In this document: in pieces, positions 7,914 to 17,008 of the stretch
How positions within the stretch are numbered: position 1 is the first letter of the stretch
Layout: the number at the start of each line of letters is the position of its first letter
Origin: Nitrospira sp. KM1
GTDB lineage: Bacteria; Nitrospirota; Nitrospiria; Nitrospirales; Nitrospiraceae
Assembly: GCF_011405515.1 (NCBI RefSeq)
Contig: NZ_AP022671.1
Coordinates: forward strand, 2,604,001 to 2,668,000
Reading direction: 5' to 3'
DNA length: 64,000 bases
Made by a program: the position numbers and the translations under genes
Notes under the pieces: model-generated
Seen by the model: only the letters and a program-made list of their open reading frames with translations
Told to the model about the DNA's origin: nothing
Database searches by the model: none

Positions 7914-8579
7914 ATGATATTCTTCTTGATTCTCCTCCTCATGCCCGTTCCTGCCTTCGCTGAACTTGAAATCGCCGCCTACGGCGGAGGTTCCTTCACG
8001 AATAAAACTAATATCACCGAAGATAGTCTCAATCTGTCCATAAACAACGTGAAGTTCGATGACTCAGTCACAGTGGGTGGGAAAGTGGGGTATTGGTTTC
8101 CTGCCTTCTCCAACATTCTGTCCTATGGCCTTGGCGTGGATGTGTTTTATTTCCGACCGAACATCTCTGAGCAAACAGTTGGGCTCAGAGTCGGCAATCT
8201 CCAAGGTAGCGGTCGACTGTCCGCGATTAATATTCGAACTGTCGGAATTGGAGTGGATATTTTGAAACTGCGCTTGGAGCTATTGAAGGACGACCATTTC
8301 CAGCAGGGGCGGTTTCAACCGTATATCACGGCCGGTCCAGCTATCTTCCTAACTGAATTCAAACAGGATAATGAGAAGGCGAACGACACAAAGCTCGGTC
8401 TTAAGGCTGGTGGCGGGGTGCAGGTCCTTTTTACGAACATGGTTGGCCTATTTGCTGAGTACCGCTTCACCCATTATGTGGGAGCGGTTGATGTAGAGTT
8501 CTCCCCAGTAGATACGCGAACGCTGGAAGGTGATATCAATACTCACCATCTCGTAGGCGGCCTCGCCCTTCACTTCTAA
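7914..8579 (+). CDS. outer-membrane beta-barrel protein
   Basis: A 221-residue protein with a short signal peptide (FFLILLLMPVPAFAE, cut after AFA). The mature part is made of alternating beta strands with aromatic girdles (VGGKVGYWFP, YGLGVDVFYF, RFQPYITAGPAIFL, VGLFAEYRFTHY) and ends GGLALHF, with the terminal Phe typical of BAM substrates. This fits the eight-strand OmpA-like/OMP_b-brl class. A strong AAGGAG precedes the ATG. No specific function can be assigned. A nearby minus-strand gene also encodes a barrel protein. Confidence 0.85.
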   Translation: MIFFLILLLMPVPAFAELEIAAYGGGSFTNKTNITEDSLNLSINNVKFDDSVTVGGKVGYWFPAFSNILSYGLGVDVFYFRPNISEQTVGLRVGNLQGSGRLSAINIRTVGIGVDILKLRLELLKDDHFQQGRFQPYITAGPAIFLTEFKQDNEKANDTKLGLKAGGGVQVLFTNMVGLFAEYRFTHYVGAVDVEFSPVDTRTLEGDINTHHLVGGLALHF

Positions 8580-8770
8580 TAATCATCTCGAACGAGGGCT
8601 TCCATCAAGAGGAGCCCTCAACAGCCCCGTCGAATAACTTTAATCGTTTTTGTCGTGTTGGTCGGACCCTGACCCATTATCAGAGCGGGTCCCATCGCCG
8701 CGGCAGGGTTCTTTATGTGAGAGGTTCAGGAAGAAGAAGGCCCCTTGGCTGCGGGCTTATTCATGAGGGG

Positions 8771-9838
8771 CTAGAATTCAAAGCCCACGCCAAAAATGTA
8801 GGCATCGTCTACCTCCTTGCGATCGGGGGCAGGCTTCGTATTCAGCCGATAGTCGTATTCAAGGCTTACGTACAGCGTCTGATAGACAGGGATGCGGACA
8901 CCTTGATCCATGGTAATGCGAATAGCATTTCCGTACTTGAAATCATAGTACCCATCAAAACGCTGAAAGATCTTGATGCGAGACCATAGCGTGGCTTCAA
9001 AGCGGTATCCTGCATGGGCGGAGGGCGTTTGGGTGCGAGGTACCGTGGTGTAATCTTCATCGACATAGGCCATGCCGACCGTGCTGGATAGAGAAAGCTG
9101 CCCTGTATTGAAGAATTGATACCCCACTCCGGCGCCTAACGTGGTACGAAGCTGGAGGTTCTGAAACCGGTCATGTTCGAGCATGTTGGACGTGTTGAGA
9201 AAGACCTTCTCGGTGAGAAAATAGTCATATTTTAATTGGAATAACCAGTTTCTCGCGGTCACGGCACCATTAGCTTCGCCATAGTTGTATTTGCCCTCCA
9301 GATCTAAACGCTGACGATGGGCTTGGATCTTGACCCGGCTGACTGCATTGACGGCTTTGGTATTGGTGTTCCCAGTGGTGTGGTTCCCCCCTAGCGTGAT
9401 TGTGCCGTCATGGCGGATATGCCCGATGTTGATGCCTTTGACTTCGGATATAGGGATGGGGCCGTCCTGCCTAAGCTCCGTGACATGGCGGAATTCATGC
9501 CCGCCCACGAAAAAGTCGGAAACGAGACCTTTCTTCTCCCCTGACACCCTCACTTTCATTGGTTTGGTGGATGTCACGTGCACGACTTTCCCCCATTCGA
9601 TCTTCATCTCTCCATATTCGGTGTCAAGGGTCAGAATGCCATCCTCCATCGTGACGATCTCGCCACTCAGGCGATCTCCATTGTGCGTCATGACCTCATC
9701 GGCCCATGCAGAGCCCGACATCCAGCCAAGAGCCGCTAGGATCAGCCAGTGGCAGTGCCGACATCTCAACAAGTGACGACTCTCGAAGACATCGCTCGGG
9801 CTCAGTTGCTTTCCAGGTTTGTCGCAGATCCGATACAA
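8771..9838 (-). CDS. DUF481-family outer-membrane protein
   Basis: Up to 355 residues. An N-terminal hydrophobic segment ends SGSAWAD (signal cleavage after AWA). The first mature part (MTHNGDRLSGEIVTMEDGILTL, then GEMKIEW) is the small beta domain that often precedes DUF481. The C-terminal half is a barrel with a central GNTNTKAVN motif, many YDYFL, GYYDFKYG and LEYDYRLNTKP strands, and a final Phe (FGVGFEF). This matches the DUF481/YdiY family of salt- or stress-related outer-membrane proteins of unknown role. The start is doubtful: 9838 is a TTG and the true start may be another TTG nearer the signal peptide. Confidence 0.85.
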   Translation of the reverse strand: MYRICDKPGKQLSPSDVFESRHLLRCRHCHWLILAALGWMSGSAWADEVMTHNGDRLSGEIVTMEDGILTLDTEYGEMKIEWGKVVHVTSTKPMKVRVSGEKKGLVSDFFVGGHEFRHVTELRQDGPIPISEVKGINIGHIRHDGTITLGGNHTTGNTNTKAVNAVSRVKIQAHRQRLDLEGKYNYGEANGAVTARNWLFQLKYDYFLTEKVFLNTSNMLEHDRFQNLQLRTTLGAGVGYQFFNTGQLSLSSTVGMAYVDEDYTTVPRTQTPSAHAGYRFEATLWSRIKIFQRFDGYYDFKYGNAIRITMDQGVRIPVYQTLYVSLEYDYRLNTKPAPDRKEVDDAYIFGVGFEF

Positions 9839-10306
9839 CCCTAAGTGGAGAAGCCAGAGGTTATATCACTGGACTGCTGCTGTTCTTCAAGAGTAGTAGG
9901 AACATCGCAAATTGGCACTTTCAGGAATCTGGTTGCTACCGCATTAATAACCACGAGCTGGGAACGTGCAGTCGACTGGAATTTCCGGTCATAAGTTGGG
10001 GTTTTTCCTATAGAGAGTGTCCTCTTTTTCGAGGACATTGTAGATAAAAATCCCGTGGGTGCCCGTGTTGTATCTGTCCCTTTCGTGATCACTGCTTTCA
10101 CAGATAGATTCCAATTACATATAGAGCCGGGTTTCCTTTTCGAGGGTGCCCAGGTTGGGAAAAACGAGGAGAACGGTGTTGAAACGCCTGTCAATTCTGA
10201 CAGTACCCAAATCTATGAGAAACCCCTACGCTCACCCCGACTAAGCATCAGCCGGACGCTTATGCACGGTTCTGAGAATTCTGAATACGGACAAGGAGAC
10301 AATTGT
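9839..10306. other. intergenic region upstream of the arylsulfatase gene
   Basis: About 470 bases between divergent genes. It carries a perfect hairpin at 10018-10037 (TGTCCTC, loop TTTTTC, GAGGACA). No gene was accepted here; an open frame leading into the sulfatase gene lacks protein-like composition. Confidence 0.35.
10018..10037. repeat. perfect 7-bp hairpin
   Basis: TGTCCTC at 10018-10024 and GAGGACA at 10031-10037 flank a six-base T-rich loop. It lies about 270 bases upstream of the arylsulfatase. It could be an operator or a weak terminator. Confidence 0.45.
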
Positions 10307-11842
10307 ATGAGGGGAATCACACTGTTCGTCGTGCTCTTGGGTATGACCTTGCTACTCGTCCCTGCCGAAGCAGCGGACAAGAAACCCAACATCGTCATCA
10401 TCTGGGGCGATGACATTGGCTACTGGAACGTCAGTGCTTACAACCAGGGCATGATGGGCTACAAGACGCCGAACATTGACCGCATCGCGAAGGAAGGTGC
10501 ACTGTTTACCGACTGGTATGGCCAGCAGAGTTGCACCGCCGGCCGCGCGGCATTCATCACCGGCCAAGTCGGCTTTCGGACCGGGCTGCTCAAGGTGGGC
10601 CTGCCGGGTGCCAAGGAAGGGCTTCAGGAGCGAGACGTCACGATCGCTCAGCTGCTGAAAGGGCAGGGCTACATGACCGCGCAGTTCGGCAAGAACCATT
10701 TAGGTGACCGCGACGAACACCTGCCCACAGCCCATGGCTTCGACGAGTTCATGGGCTCGCTTTACCATCTCAATGCTGAAGAAGAGCCGGAGAATGTGGA
10801 TTATTTCAAAGATCCGGAATTGATCAAGAAGTACAACACCCGCGGCGTGATCCACACCTGGGCGAATCCGGACGGCACGCAGAAGATCGAGAGCACCGGC
10901 CCTCTCACCAAGAAGCGCATGGAGACGATTGACGAGGAAGTTACGAAGGCATCGCTGGATTATCTGGAGCGCGCGAAGAAAGCGGACAAACCCTTCTTTC
11001 TCTGGTGGAATTCGACCCGGATGCATATCTTTACGCATCTCAAGAAGGAAAGCGCAGGCAAAACCGGGCTTGGAATCTATCCCGACGGCATGGTCGAGCA
11101 CGATGCCATGGTCGGCCAGCTCCTCGACAAACTCAAAGAATTGGGCTTCGAAGAGAATACGATCGTAATGTACTCCACCGATAACGGCGCTGAGTCGTTT
11201 AGCTGGCCCGACGGGGGCACGACTCCATTCCGTGGCGAGAAAGCGACAAATTGGGAAGGCGGCTTTCGTGTCCCCACTGTTATCCGCTGGCCCGGGGTGA
11301 TCAAGCCCGGCACCGTCAACAACGAGATCTTTGCCCATGAAGACATGCTACCCACGTTGTTAGCAGCAGCAGGTGATCCGGACGTAAAGGAAAAGCTGCT
11401 CAAAGGCATGAAGGTCGGCGACAAGATATTCAAGGTTCATCTAGACGGGTATAACATCACCAATGCGCTGGCTGGCAAAGCCCCAGATCCCCGTCAGGAA
11501 TTTTTCTATTTCAACGACGACGGCTCACTGGTGGGGCTGCGTTACAAGCAATGGAAGCTTGTGTTTGCCGAGCAACGTGCTCATGGCTTCGATGTCTGGC
11601 AGGAACCGTTTGTCCCGTTGCGGCTCCCAAAGCTCTTTAACCTGCGCTCTGATCCGTTCGAAACGGCCGATCATGTCGGCATGGATTATAGCCGTTGGCG
11701 GGCCGAGCGCATCTTCTTGCTCGTGCCAGCCCAGCAATACATCGGGAAATTTCTCTCCACGTTCAAGGAATTCCCGCCCAGCCAGAGGGTCGGCAGTTTT
11801 AGTCTCGATCAAGTGCTGGAAACCCTTCAGAACCGCCAGTAA
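10307..11842 (+). CDS. periplasmic arylsulfatase (formylglycine-dependent)
   Basis: A 511-residue sulfatase that hydrolyses sulfate esters. A signal peptide ends VPAEA before ADKKPN. The metal-binding start NIVIIWGDDIGYW is followed by SCTAGRAAFITG (Cys76), the C-x-A-x-R motif whose Cys is converted to formylglycine, then KNHLGD and YSTDNGAE, all family hallmarks. The start ATG follows AAGGAGAC; an in-frame upstream extension of 84 codons is rejected because it lacks a signal or family sequence. The formylglycine-generating enzyme is not in this window. The gene stands alone, so the substrate is unknown. Confidence 0.92.
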   Translation: MRGITLFVVLLGMTLLLVPAEAADKKPNIVIIWGDDIGYWNVSAYNQGMMGYKTPNIDRIAKEGALFTDWYGQQSCTAGRAAFITGQVGFRTGLLKVGLPGAKEGLQERDVTIAQLLKGQGYMTAQFGKNHLGDRDEHLPTAHGFDEFMGSLYHLNAEEEPENVDYFKDPELIKKYNTRGVIHTWANPDGTQKIESTGPLTKKRMETIDEEVTKASLDYLERAKKADKPFFLWWNSTRMHIFTHLKKESAGKTGLGIYPDGMVEHDAMVGQLLDKLKELGFEENTIVMYSTDNGAESFSWPDGGTTPFRGEKATNWEGGFRVPTVIRWPGVIKPGTVNNEIFAHEDMLPTLLAAAGDPDVKEKLLKGMKVGDKIFKVHLDGYNITNALAGKAPDPRQEFFYFNDDGSLVGLRYKQWKLVFAEQRAHGFDVWQEPFVPLRLPKLFNLRSDPFETADHVGMDYSRWRAERIFLLVPAQQYIGKFLSTFKEFPPSQRVGSFSLDQVLETLQNRQ

Positions 11843-12304
11843 GCGAAGTCGCGCGCGATGGGCTCTTGTCCAGATGAGAGCGATGGATGTCTCCGCCGGG
11901 CGTGGGAGTCCTCAATCGGCCATCACGCCTGCCGCTTGATGCCGGGGGAGGACTCCTGCCATGTTGTATAAGGTGTTGCTTTTGGATGACAAACATGGGC
12001 CATTGGACCAACATTTGCCGAGGCCGAACCAGCGTGCCCTCCCTCTCACTACCGGCGGTGACATTTATACCGACTCCAGGGTTCTTTTAAACCTAGCAGC
12101 TACCTCTTGCAGCTCATCAATCATTCCGTACTGCTCCACTAGCAGCAGGCCTTCCACTCGCCCTCTCCGTTTCAACGACGGCGATATCACCGAGCATAGA
12201 AATAAATGTACCTAATGTCATTAGTGTCCCTACGAATGAGGTATTGGTCGTCAAAGTGTGAAGGAATAAGCTCCTGACGCTTTCTTAAAAGGAGCAACGC
12301 TGCT
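11843..12304. other. intergenic region with a long-loop inverted repeat
   Basis: About 460 bases without a supportable gene. GGAGTCCTC (11905-11913) and GAGGACTCC (11948-11956) form a perfect 9-bp inverted repeat around 34 bases, downstream of the arylsulfatase stop. No T-run follows. It may help end transcription. Confidence 0.35.
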
Positions 12305-13846
12305 ATGAAAACGATTACAAAGTGCCTCCTGTTGTGTTTCTTATCCATAAGCGTTGGCTCATTCCTCAATGCATGTAGCAGTGGCGGAGACAGCTCATCT
12401 TCCGCTCCGCCTTCCCCACCAACTACGACATCAGTTAGTTCCGGTCCCAGTATTGTGTATGTGGCCGATCAGGACATCGATGAAGTATTCGAGCTGTTTG
12501 TTGCCGGCTCCTCCGTCAAGTTGAATCCGCCGTTACCATCTGGACGAAGTGTCACAGACTTTGTCCTCACTCCTGACAGAACTGCGGTGATCTATAGGGC
12601 GGACCAAGATGCTGACGACGTGTTCGAGTTGTATCGTGTCACCTTCGCCAATCCAGGCGTCAGTACGAAGCTCAACGGGCCTTTGCCACCCGGGGCGAAT
12701 GTGTCGTTCAACTTTGTCGTGACGAAAGATAGCTCTTCGGTCTTATATCTCGCGGATGAAACCACAGCCAACGTGCTGGAACTCTATCGGGTATCCTTTG
12801 TTAATCCAACGAAGAGCACTCGTCTCAACGGACCATTAGTCGCCGGCGGTAATGTATTTTTTAGATTTGCAGAAACTCCTGACAGTTCAGCGGTGGTTTA
12901 CTTTGCAACGGAATTAGATGCGGATCGAGTTGAGTTATTTCGCGTCCCGTTCGCGACCCCACGCATCAGCACAAGACTCAGTGACCCATTGCAGGAGGGT
13001 GATGTCGATAGTTTTGTCATTGCGCCCAATGGTTTGGTAATCGTCCATGGTCTCTCTCGCCAGGTGCCTATCCCAGGGACTAGCTTTACTCAATTCCAAA
13101 GAGAAATATTTCTATGTTCCGCTGTCGTCTCTGGGAGCAGCACGAAGCTCAATGGACCATTCGTGGGTACTCCCACTCCGCGCTTCGTCCACGCATTTGA
13201 CATCAGACCGGACAGCGCATCTGTCGTCTATACGACCGCAGATACCACAGGGGATTACCGCCAACTGTACTGGGTACCGTTCGCCGCTCCTGGAATGAGT
13301 ACCCGCTTGAATGGGGTTGCCGATGACAATTTCCTGTCTTTCTTCCGAATCACCCCGGATGGCTCGGCTGTCGTGTACGCGGCTAATACTAAACCGCCCC
13401 TTTCTGCAAGCAGCACCGGCGGTACGGCCGTTTACCGTGTGCCCTTTACCTCACCAGGAGTTTCGACCAGATTGAGCGGAACGCCTGTGGCAGGAGGTGG
13501 GGTCCACTATTTTGCCAATGCATTCGCAGTGACTCCGGACAGTTCAGCAATTGTGTACCTTGCCGACGAAACGACTGACAATGTACTTGAGACGTATCGC
13601 GTCCCGTTTACGACGCCAGGCTCCAGCACAAGGCTGAATGGTCCGATCGTAGCTGGAGGCTCCGTTAGTTCTCTTTTAGGTTTCTCCATCCTTCCTGATA
13701 GCTCCGGCATTGTATACGCCGCTGATGAAGCGGTAGACGATGTTATTGAACTCTACCGTTCGGACTTCTCAACTCCAGGGGTAAGCACAAAACAGAACGG
13801 GCCTCTTGTCGCAGGAGGTAATGTGGACGGGTTCATCGTGCAGTAA
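12305..13846 (+). CDS. lipoprotein with nine propeller-like repeats
   Basis: A 513-residue lipoprotein. The signal peptide ends LNAC, a lipobox with the acylated Cys at about 24, followed by a Ser/Pro linker. From about residue 48 to the end there are nine repeats of 45-60 residues with the consensus VYxADxxxDxVxELYRVxF, PGxSTxLNGPL, then TPDSS. This resembles TolB/WD40-like beta-propeller blades (PD40 type), suggesting a surface or periplasmic binding scaffold. Repeat 5 is the most diverged. AAAAGGAG precedes the ATG. The ligand is unknown and no partner gene is adjacent. Confidence 0.88.
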   Translation: MKTITKCLLLCFLSISVGSFLNACSSGGDSSSSAPPSPPTTTSVSSGPSIVYVADQDIDEVFELFVAGSSVKLNPPLPSGRSVTDFVLTPDRTAVIYRADQDADDVFELYRVTFANPGVSTKLNGPLPPGANVSFNFVVTKDSSSVLYLADETTANVLELYRVSFVNPTKSTRLNGPLVAGGNVFFRFAETPDSSAVVYFATELDADRVELFRVPFATPRISTRLSDPLQEGDVDSFVIAPNGLVIVHGLSRQVPIPGTSFTQFQREIFLCSAVVSGSSTKLNGPFVGTPTPRFVHAFDIRPDSASVVYTTADTTGDYRQLYWVPFAAPGMSTRLNGVADDNFLSFFRITPDGSAVVYAANTKPPLSASSTGGTAVYRVPFTSPGVSTRLSGTPVAGGGVHYFANAFAVTPDSSAIVYLADETTDNVLETYRVPFTTPGSSTRLNGPIVAGGSVSSLLGFSILPDSSGIVYAADEAVDDVIELYRSDFSTPGVSTKQNGPLVAGGNVDGFIVQ

Positions 13847-13985
13847 AGGTGGTACACCTTCAGCACCAAACTATACGATGTCATGACCGGGGGATAGGCC
13901 GCCAGAAAGCGCCGTACCTTGGCGAGTCACTTCATAGTTCGGCGACGAAGGGGGGCGGATTCGTCACTAGCCTGAAGGAAATTAC

Positions 13986-14195
13986 GTGGCGGACGTACCA
14001 TTCAAGAGATACCTCTGTCTAGGATGCGGGTTCCACTACGACGAGGCTCTGGGGTTGCCAGAATTTGGAATCACCCCGGGCACACGCTGGGCAGACATCC
14101 CTGACGACTGGGTTTGCCCCGACTGCGGCACTCCCAAGCGCCTCTTCGAGATGGTTGAGATCGACTATGCCGAGGGGCAGCCTAAGGGACATTGA
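13986..14195 (+). CDS. rubredoxin
   Basis: A 69-residue one-iron electron carrier. Both knuckles are present, [10 protein letters not shown] near the N-terminus and [12 protein letters not shown] near the C-terminus, with the usual [18 protein letters not shown] segment between. It starts at GTG after AAGGAAAT. Its stop overlaps the start of the pirin gene by four bases (TTGA), so the two are probably translated together. It would be cytoplasmic. The redox partner is unknown. Confidence 0.92.
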   Translation: MADVPFKRYLCLGCGFHYDEALGLPEFGITPGTRWADIPDDWVCPDCGTPKRLFEMVEIDYAEGQPKGH

Positions 14196-14965
14196 AGACT
14201 GACTTGGAAACCGCCGTGTCGAAATCATTCGTACTACGCGCTGCCGACCGCGGGCACGACCGCATTCCTTCCACTGGACCCAACTCGTCGTACGTCTCTG
14301 GACACCCGGAGTCGTTCATCATCCGCGATTCGAGCTTCAACTTCCACGAATACCAGGACGGACGACACGGCTTCGGCCGGATGCGGGTCTTCGGCGACGA
14401 GGTATTTCACGGGATGGGGTGCGGATATAACATGCATCCCCATCACAATTTCATCATCTGCGCCGTCGTTCTCAAGGGGTGCCTCATACACATCAACACG
14501 CTGGGTGATATCGACCAGCTCGGGCCAGGCGATTACTACGCATTTTCGGCTGGCTCGGGAGGGAAACACACCGAACTGAGCATCGGCGACGAGGACATGC
14601 ACGCTATCTATCTCTGGTTCATCCCTGGCAAACTCTCGCTGCCGCCCACGTACGCTCGCGCCCACTTCGACTCGATCACCCGGCGAAACCAGATCACGCA
14701 ACTGGTGGGAGACGCCAACGGTGCACTGCCGGTTGAACAGGACATCCGCATCTCACGCTTAGCCGGTGACAGACCAGCCGACTACATCTATACGCCGCGG
14801 TCGAGTGGGCACGGGGTGTACGTCTTCGTGATCGACGGGGAATTGCAGTGCCAGGGCGAAACGCTCGGCTGGCGCGACAGCATTGGGGCGTGGGGCCAGT
14901 CGTCGCTCGCTTGCCGGACGGGGCACGGTGGCGCGGATGTGCTGCTCGTCGAAACAATTATGTAA
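14192..14965 (+). CDS. pirin-family bicupin protein
   Basis: A 257-residue protein with the pirin layout. The N-terminal cupin carries the metal ligands HPHH, LIHIN and KHTE after [14 protein letters not shown]. The C-terminal cupin ([18 protein letters not shown], then [11 protein letters not shown]) lacks the ligands, as is normal for the family. Pirins bind Fe and include quercetin-dioxygenase-like enzymes and regulators. The start is likely the TTG at 14192 overlapping the rubredoxin stop, preceded by AAGGGA; a GTG eight codons on is the alternative. Pairing with rubredoxin suggests iron or redox chemistry, but this is inference. Confidence 0.88.
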   Translation: MKTDLETAVSKSFVLRAADRGHDRIPSTGPNSSYVSGHPESFIIRDSSFNFHEYQDGRHGFGRMRVFGDEVFHGMGCGYNMHPHHNFIICAVVLKGCLIHINTLGDIDQLGPGDYYAFSAGSGGKHTELSIGDEDMHAIYLWFIPGKLSLPPTYARAHFDSITRRNQITQLVGDANGALPVEQDIRISRLAGDRPADYIYTPRSSGHGVYVFVIDGELQCQGETLGWRDSIGAWGQSSLACRTGHGGADVLLVETIM

Positions 14966-14990
14966 TCGATCCCCGCACGGGAGGGTTTCT

Positions 14991-15559
14991 ATGCCGATCA
15001 TGCAAGTGCAGTATCCCGCTGGCGGCCTGAACAAATCAGCGAAAGTGGATCTTGTGAAGAGACTGACCGAGGTGCTCATCGCGATGGAGGGAGGAGCCAA
15101 CACGCATGGTGGTCGCGCCTTCGCCTGGGTGCTGTTCACAGAGGTTCCGGCCGGCGACTGGTGGATTGGGGGGCAGTTGCGAAGACGAGTTCGTGTCGCC
15201 ACCTGGCAAATTCCTCGTTCACGTCACCGTGCCCGAGGGGTATCTGAACGGTTCCCACAAGACGGAAATTCATGCAGCCATCAACCAGGCCGTCCTCGAA
15301 GCGACAGCGGTGGCTGCGCCTGCGGGCATTCCCCCGGCCACGGAAGCGAGCGTCCTGGTGGTAATCGACGAAGTTCCGGAGGGGAATGGGGTGCCGGCGG
15401 GAAGACCATCTCGTTGAATCGATCGCCGAGGTCGTCGGCCTTTCGAAGGACGGAGTTCGCTATGCGTGGGTGCGGGCATACTTCGCAGCGAAGGCGCGAC
15501 AGTACGCGGCTGCCGGTTACCCCGAAGACACCGGCTCACTCCTTCCGACTCGCGTGTAG
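14991..15559 (+). pseudogene. tautomerase-family gene broken by three single-base indels
   Basis: The frame opens MPIMQVQYPAGGLNKSAK after GGAGGG, typical of 4-oxalocrotonate-tautomerase-like proteins with a catalytic Pro2. It stays in frame to about 15170, where a run of six Gs carries one base too many. The sense frame then continues one phase on (CEDEFVSPPGKFLVHVTVPEG) to about 15390. A missing base in AATGGG restores WGAGGKTISL, and a missing base at TTGAATCG moves to a third phase (ESIAEVVGLSKDGVRYAWVR) that ends at a stop at 15559. Correcting the three sites gives one continuous protein of about 189 residues. It is either a recent pseudogene or a run of sequencing errors. It follows the pirin gene by 25 bases. 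Confidence 0.8.
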
Positions 15560-15899
15560 GTCAGCTGAGAAGATTTTTGAGCATGGCACGGAAGGCCTAT
15601 TCAGCAAATGGGCAAAGGCTGAAGGAGGTTTGAAGGGTCTTTCTTGAATGCAAGATAGTGAGCAGGATCCAAGAAAATAAATGCGGGTCGTAAACGCCGA
15701 AAATTGGGATCATGGCAAGTCGCGACTCCATCTCCATCCGTCCAAAGCAGCTTCTGTGGTGTGAGCTAAGATCTGCAAACTGTGCTAGTTACGAAGGTGG
15801 GAAGCCGCTGATATTAACTTTGTGCGCAAATTGCATTGACAGAGTAAACAGCGTTCGACTAGAGCTATAGCTAGTTTTCCCCTCACTATGGGAGGTCCC
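15560..15899. other. gene-free stretch before the 15900 gene
   Basis: About 340 bases without a gene. A promoter candidate lies at 15836-15865; nothing else was recognised. Confidence 0.4.
15836..15865 (+). promoter_or_regulatory. sigma-70-like promoter candidate
   Basis: A perfect -35 box TTGACA (15836-15841), 18 bases, then TAGAGC as a weak -10. The gene at 15900 starts about 35 bases further on. Confidence 0.35.
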
Positions 15900-16325
15900 A
15901 TGCCGGAACCGTTTTTCAATATTCCGAAAACGATAGTTCGTCGAGACGCATCGCTCATGGGTGGAGGAAACAATCCGAGCGAAGAATTGACTCTGATCGA
16001 TCTCGGAACGACATCGTTTGTGCTGCAAATGGCGAGTGTCATGATCATGGAAGATGAACCGCAAGAGAATCTCCTTGCCTTCATGGTCGTGCGGAGCCCT
16101 AACCCTAACATCCCGCCAGGTCCGCCGGAAATCATTCAGAGTCTCAGTATCCCTGTAGTGCAGAGCGGGCATTTGAAAGGGAACGGAGCCGGTACGTATG
16201 TGGGCATCGTGCAAGGCCCGATACCTCTTAAGTCTGGCGAGAAGCTTTGCTTCCAGGTGCAACGGAAAGTGGGGCCGGGCACATACGCCTTTCACGCTCA
16301 GGCATGGGGATTCGCAACGAAATGA
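15900..16325 (+). CDS. hypothetical protein, probably all-beta
   Basis: A 141-residue protein without signal peptide. It is rich in beta-strand patterns (EELTLIDLGTTSFVLQMASVMI, QENLLAFMVVRSP, YVGIVQGPIPLKSGEKLCFQV), ending in AFHAQAWGFATK. No family was recognised. The ATG at 15900 is chosen because GGGAGG sits just upstream; an ATG four codons earlier would overlap that ribosome site. It is preceded by a possible sigma-70 promoter and is monocistronic as far as can be seen. Confidence 0.7.
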   Translation: MPEPFFNIPKTIVRRDASLMGGGNNPSEELTLIDLGTTSFVLQMASVMIMEDEPQENLLAFMVVRSPNPNIPPGPPEIIQSLSIPVVQSGHLKGNGAGTYVGIVQGPIPLKSGEKLCFQVQRKVGPGTYAFHAQAWGFATK

Positions 16326-16531
16326 GAAGCGATTTCCGGCGACCGCGAAAGTCAGACGGTAGGTAACGCCAGACTGGCAATCACATGCAATAACGATAAA
16401 AACGTAGGAGAACTTGCAGCCGCATCAAGCAGTACGGTCATTCGGCCTTATTCACGCTAGTGCCTGCCCCCCTGCCATAATGCTCTTGTTCTCTGTTGCT
16501 GCAGGGCATATAAAGGCTTCCGAGGTGAATC

Positions 16532-16729
16532 ATGCGTAATGTCGCGCGGATCATCGTTGGACCGATAAACACAGACGGTCTCGACTTGCGGGTGGTGGAA
16601 CTTTCGGACGGTTCGGGACGCGTTGAGGTTTGGAACGGAATTTTGTGGGTTCCCGCCGGTGGCAACCGACCTGTTACGCCCACAATCCCTGTCCACCTGC
16701 AGGTTCCTGCCTCGTTGGAAATTCACTAG
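16532..16729 (+). CDS. small hypothetical protein
   Basis: A 65-residue protein with short beta-like segments (DLRVVELSDGSGRVEVWNG) and a Pro/Thr-rich tail. GAGGTG lies 4 bases before the ATG, which is the main support. No domain was recognised. Confidence 0.5.
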   Translation: MRNVARIIVGPINTDGLDLRVVELSDGSGRVEVWNGILWVPAGGNRPVTPTIPVHLQVPASLEIH

Positions 16730-16762
16730 CTGCCGGTCAACCCAGCCTCCGCTCTCTGTCTG

Positions 16763-17008
16763 CTAGGACTTGGACTGCTCTTCGCTTTTTTTGAGCTGTC
16801 TGACGTCTGCAAGAGGTATGGGCGCTCCCAACCTTCGTGTCACAAGTATTGTCTCACTGAAATCTTGTACAATGCCATACCAGTGATCGGTATGTATTGT
16901 GGGTGATGTCGATTCCTCGCCAGCCACGAGAATAGACATGAGTTGGGTGTGATATGATGCGCATACACGTTTGGTGTCATAGATGGCCCGCTTTGGAAAT
17001 ATGAACAT
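16763..17008 (-). CDS. hypothetical protein
   Basis: An 81-residue frame with protein-like composition (MFIFPKRAIYDTKRVCASYHTQ, TDHWYGIVQDFSETILVTRRLG, ADVRQLKK). No family was recognised. The best ATG (17008) lies a few bases inside the start of the divergent lipoprotein gene and has no Shine-Dalgarno sequence, so its start is doubtful. The frame stays open into the lipoprotein gene, but that part is not convincing. Confidence 0.45.
   Translation of the reverse strand: MFIFPKRAIYDTKRVCASYHTQLMSILVAGEESTSPTIHTDHWYGIVQDFSETILVTRRLGAPIPLADVRQLKKSEEQSKS

Noticed and set aside
8581-8640. Hairpin GAGGGCTTCC...GGAGCCCTC after the beta-barrel gene as a terminator.
   Set aside because: The stem has a bulge and no T-run follows; it is too weak to call.
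10055-10306. An 84-codon upstream extension of the arylsulfatase.
   Set aside because: The signal peptide and ribosome site begin at 10307, and the extension has no sulfatase or signal sequence.
13846-13860. Short palindrome AAGGTGGTACACCTT after the repeat lipoprotein as a terminator.
   Set aside because: A 6-bp stem with a 3-base loop and no T-run is not enough evidence.
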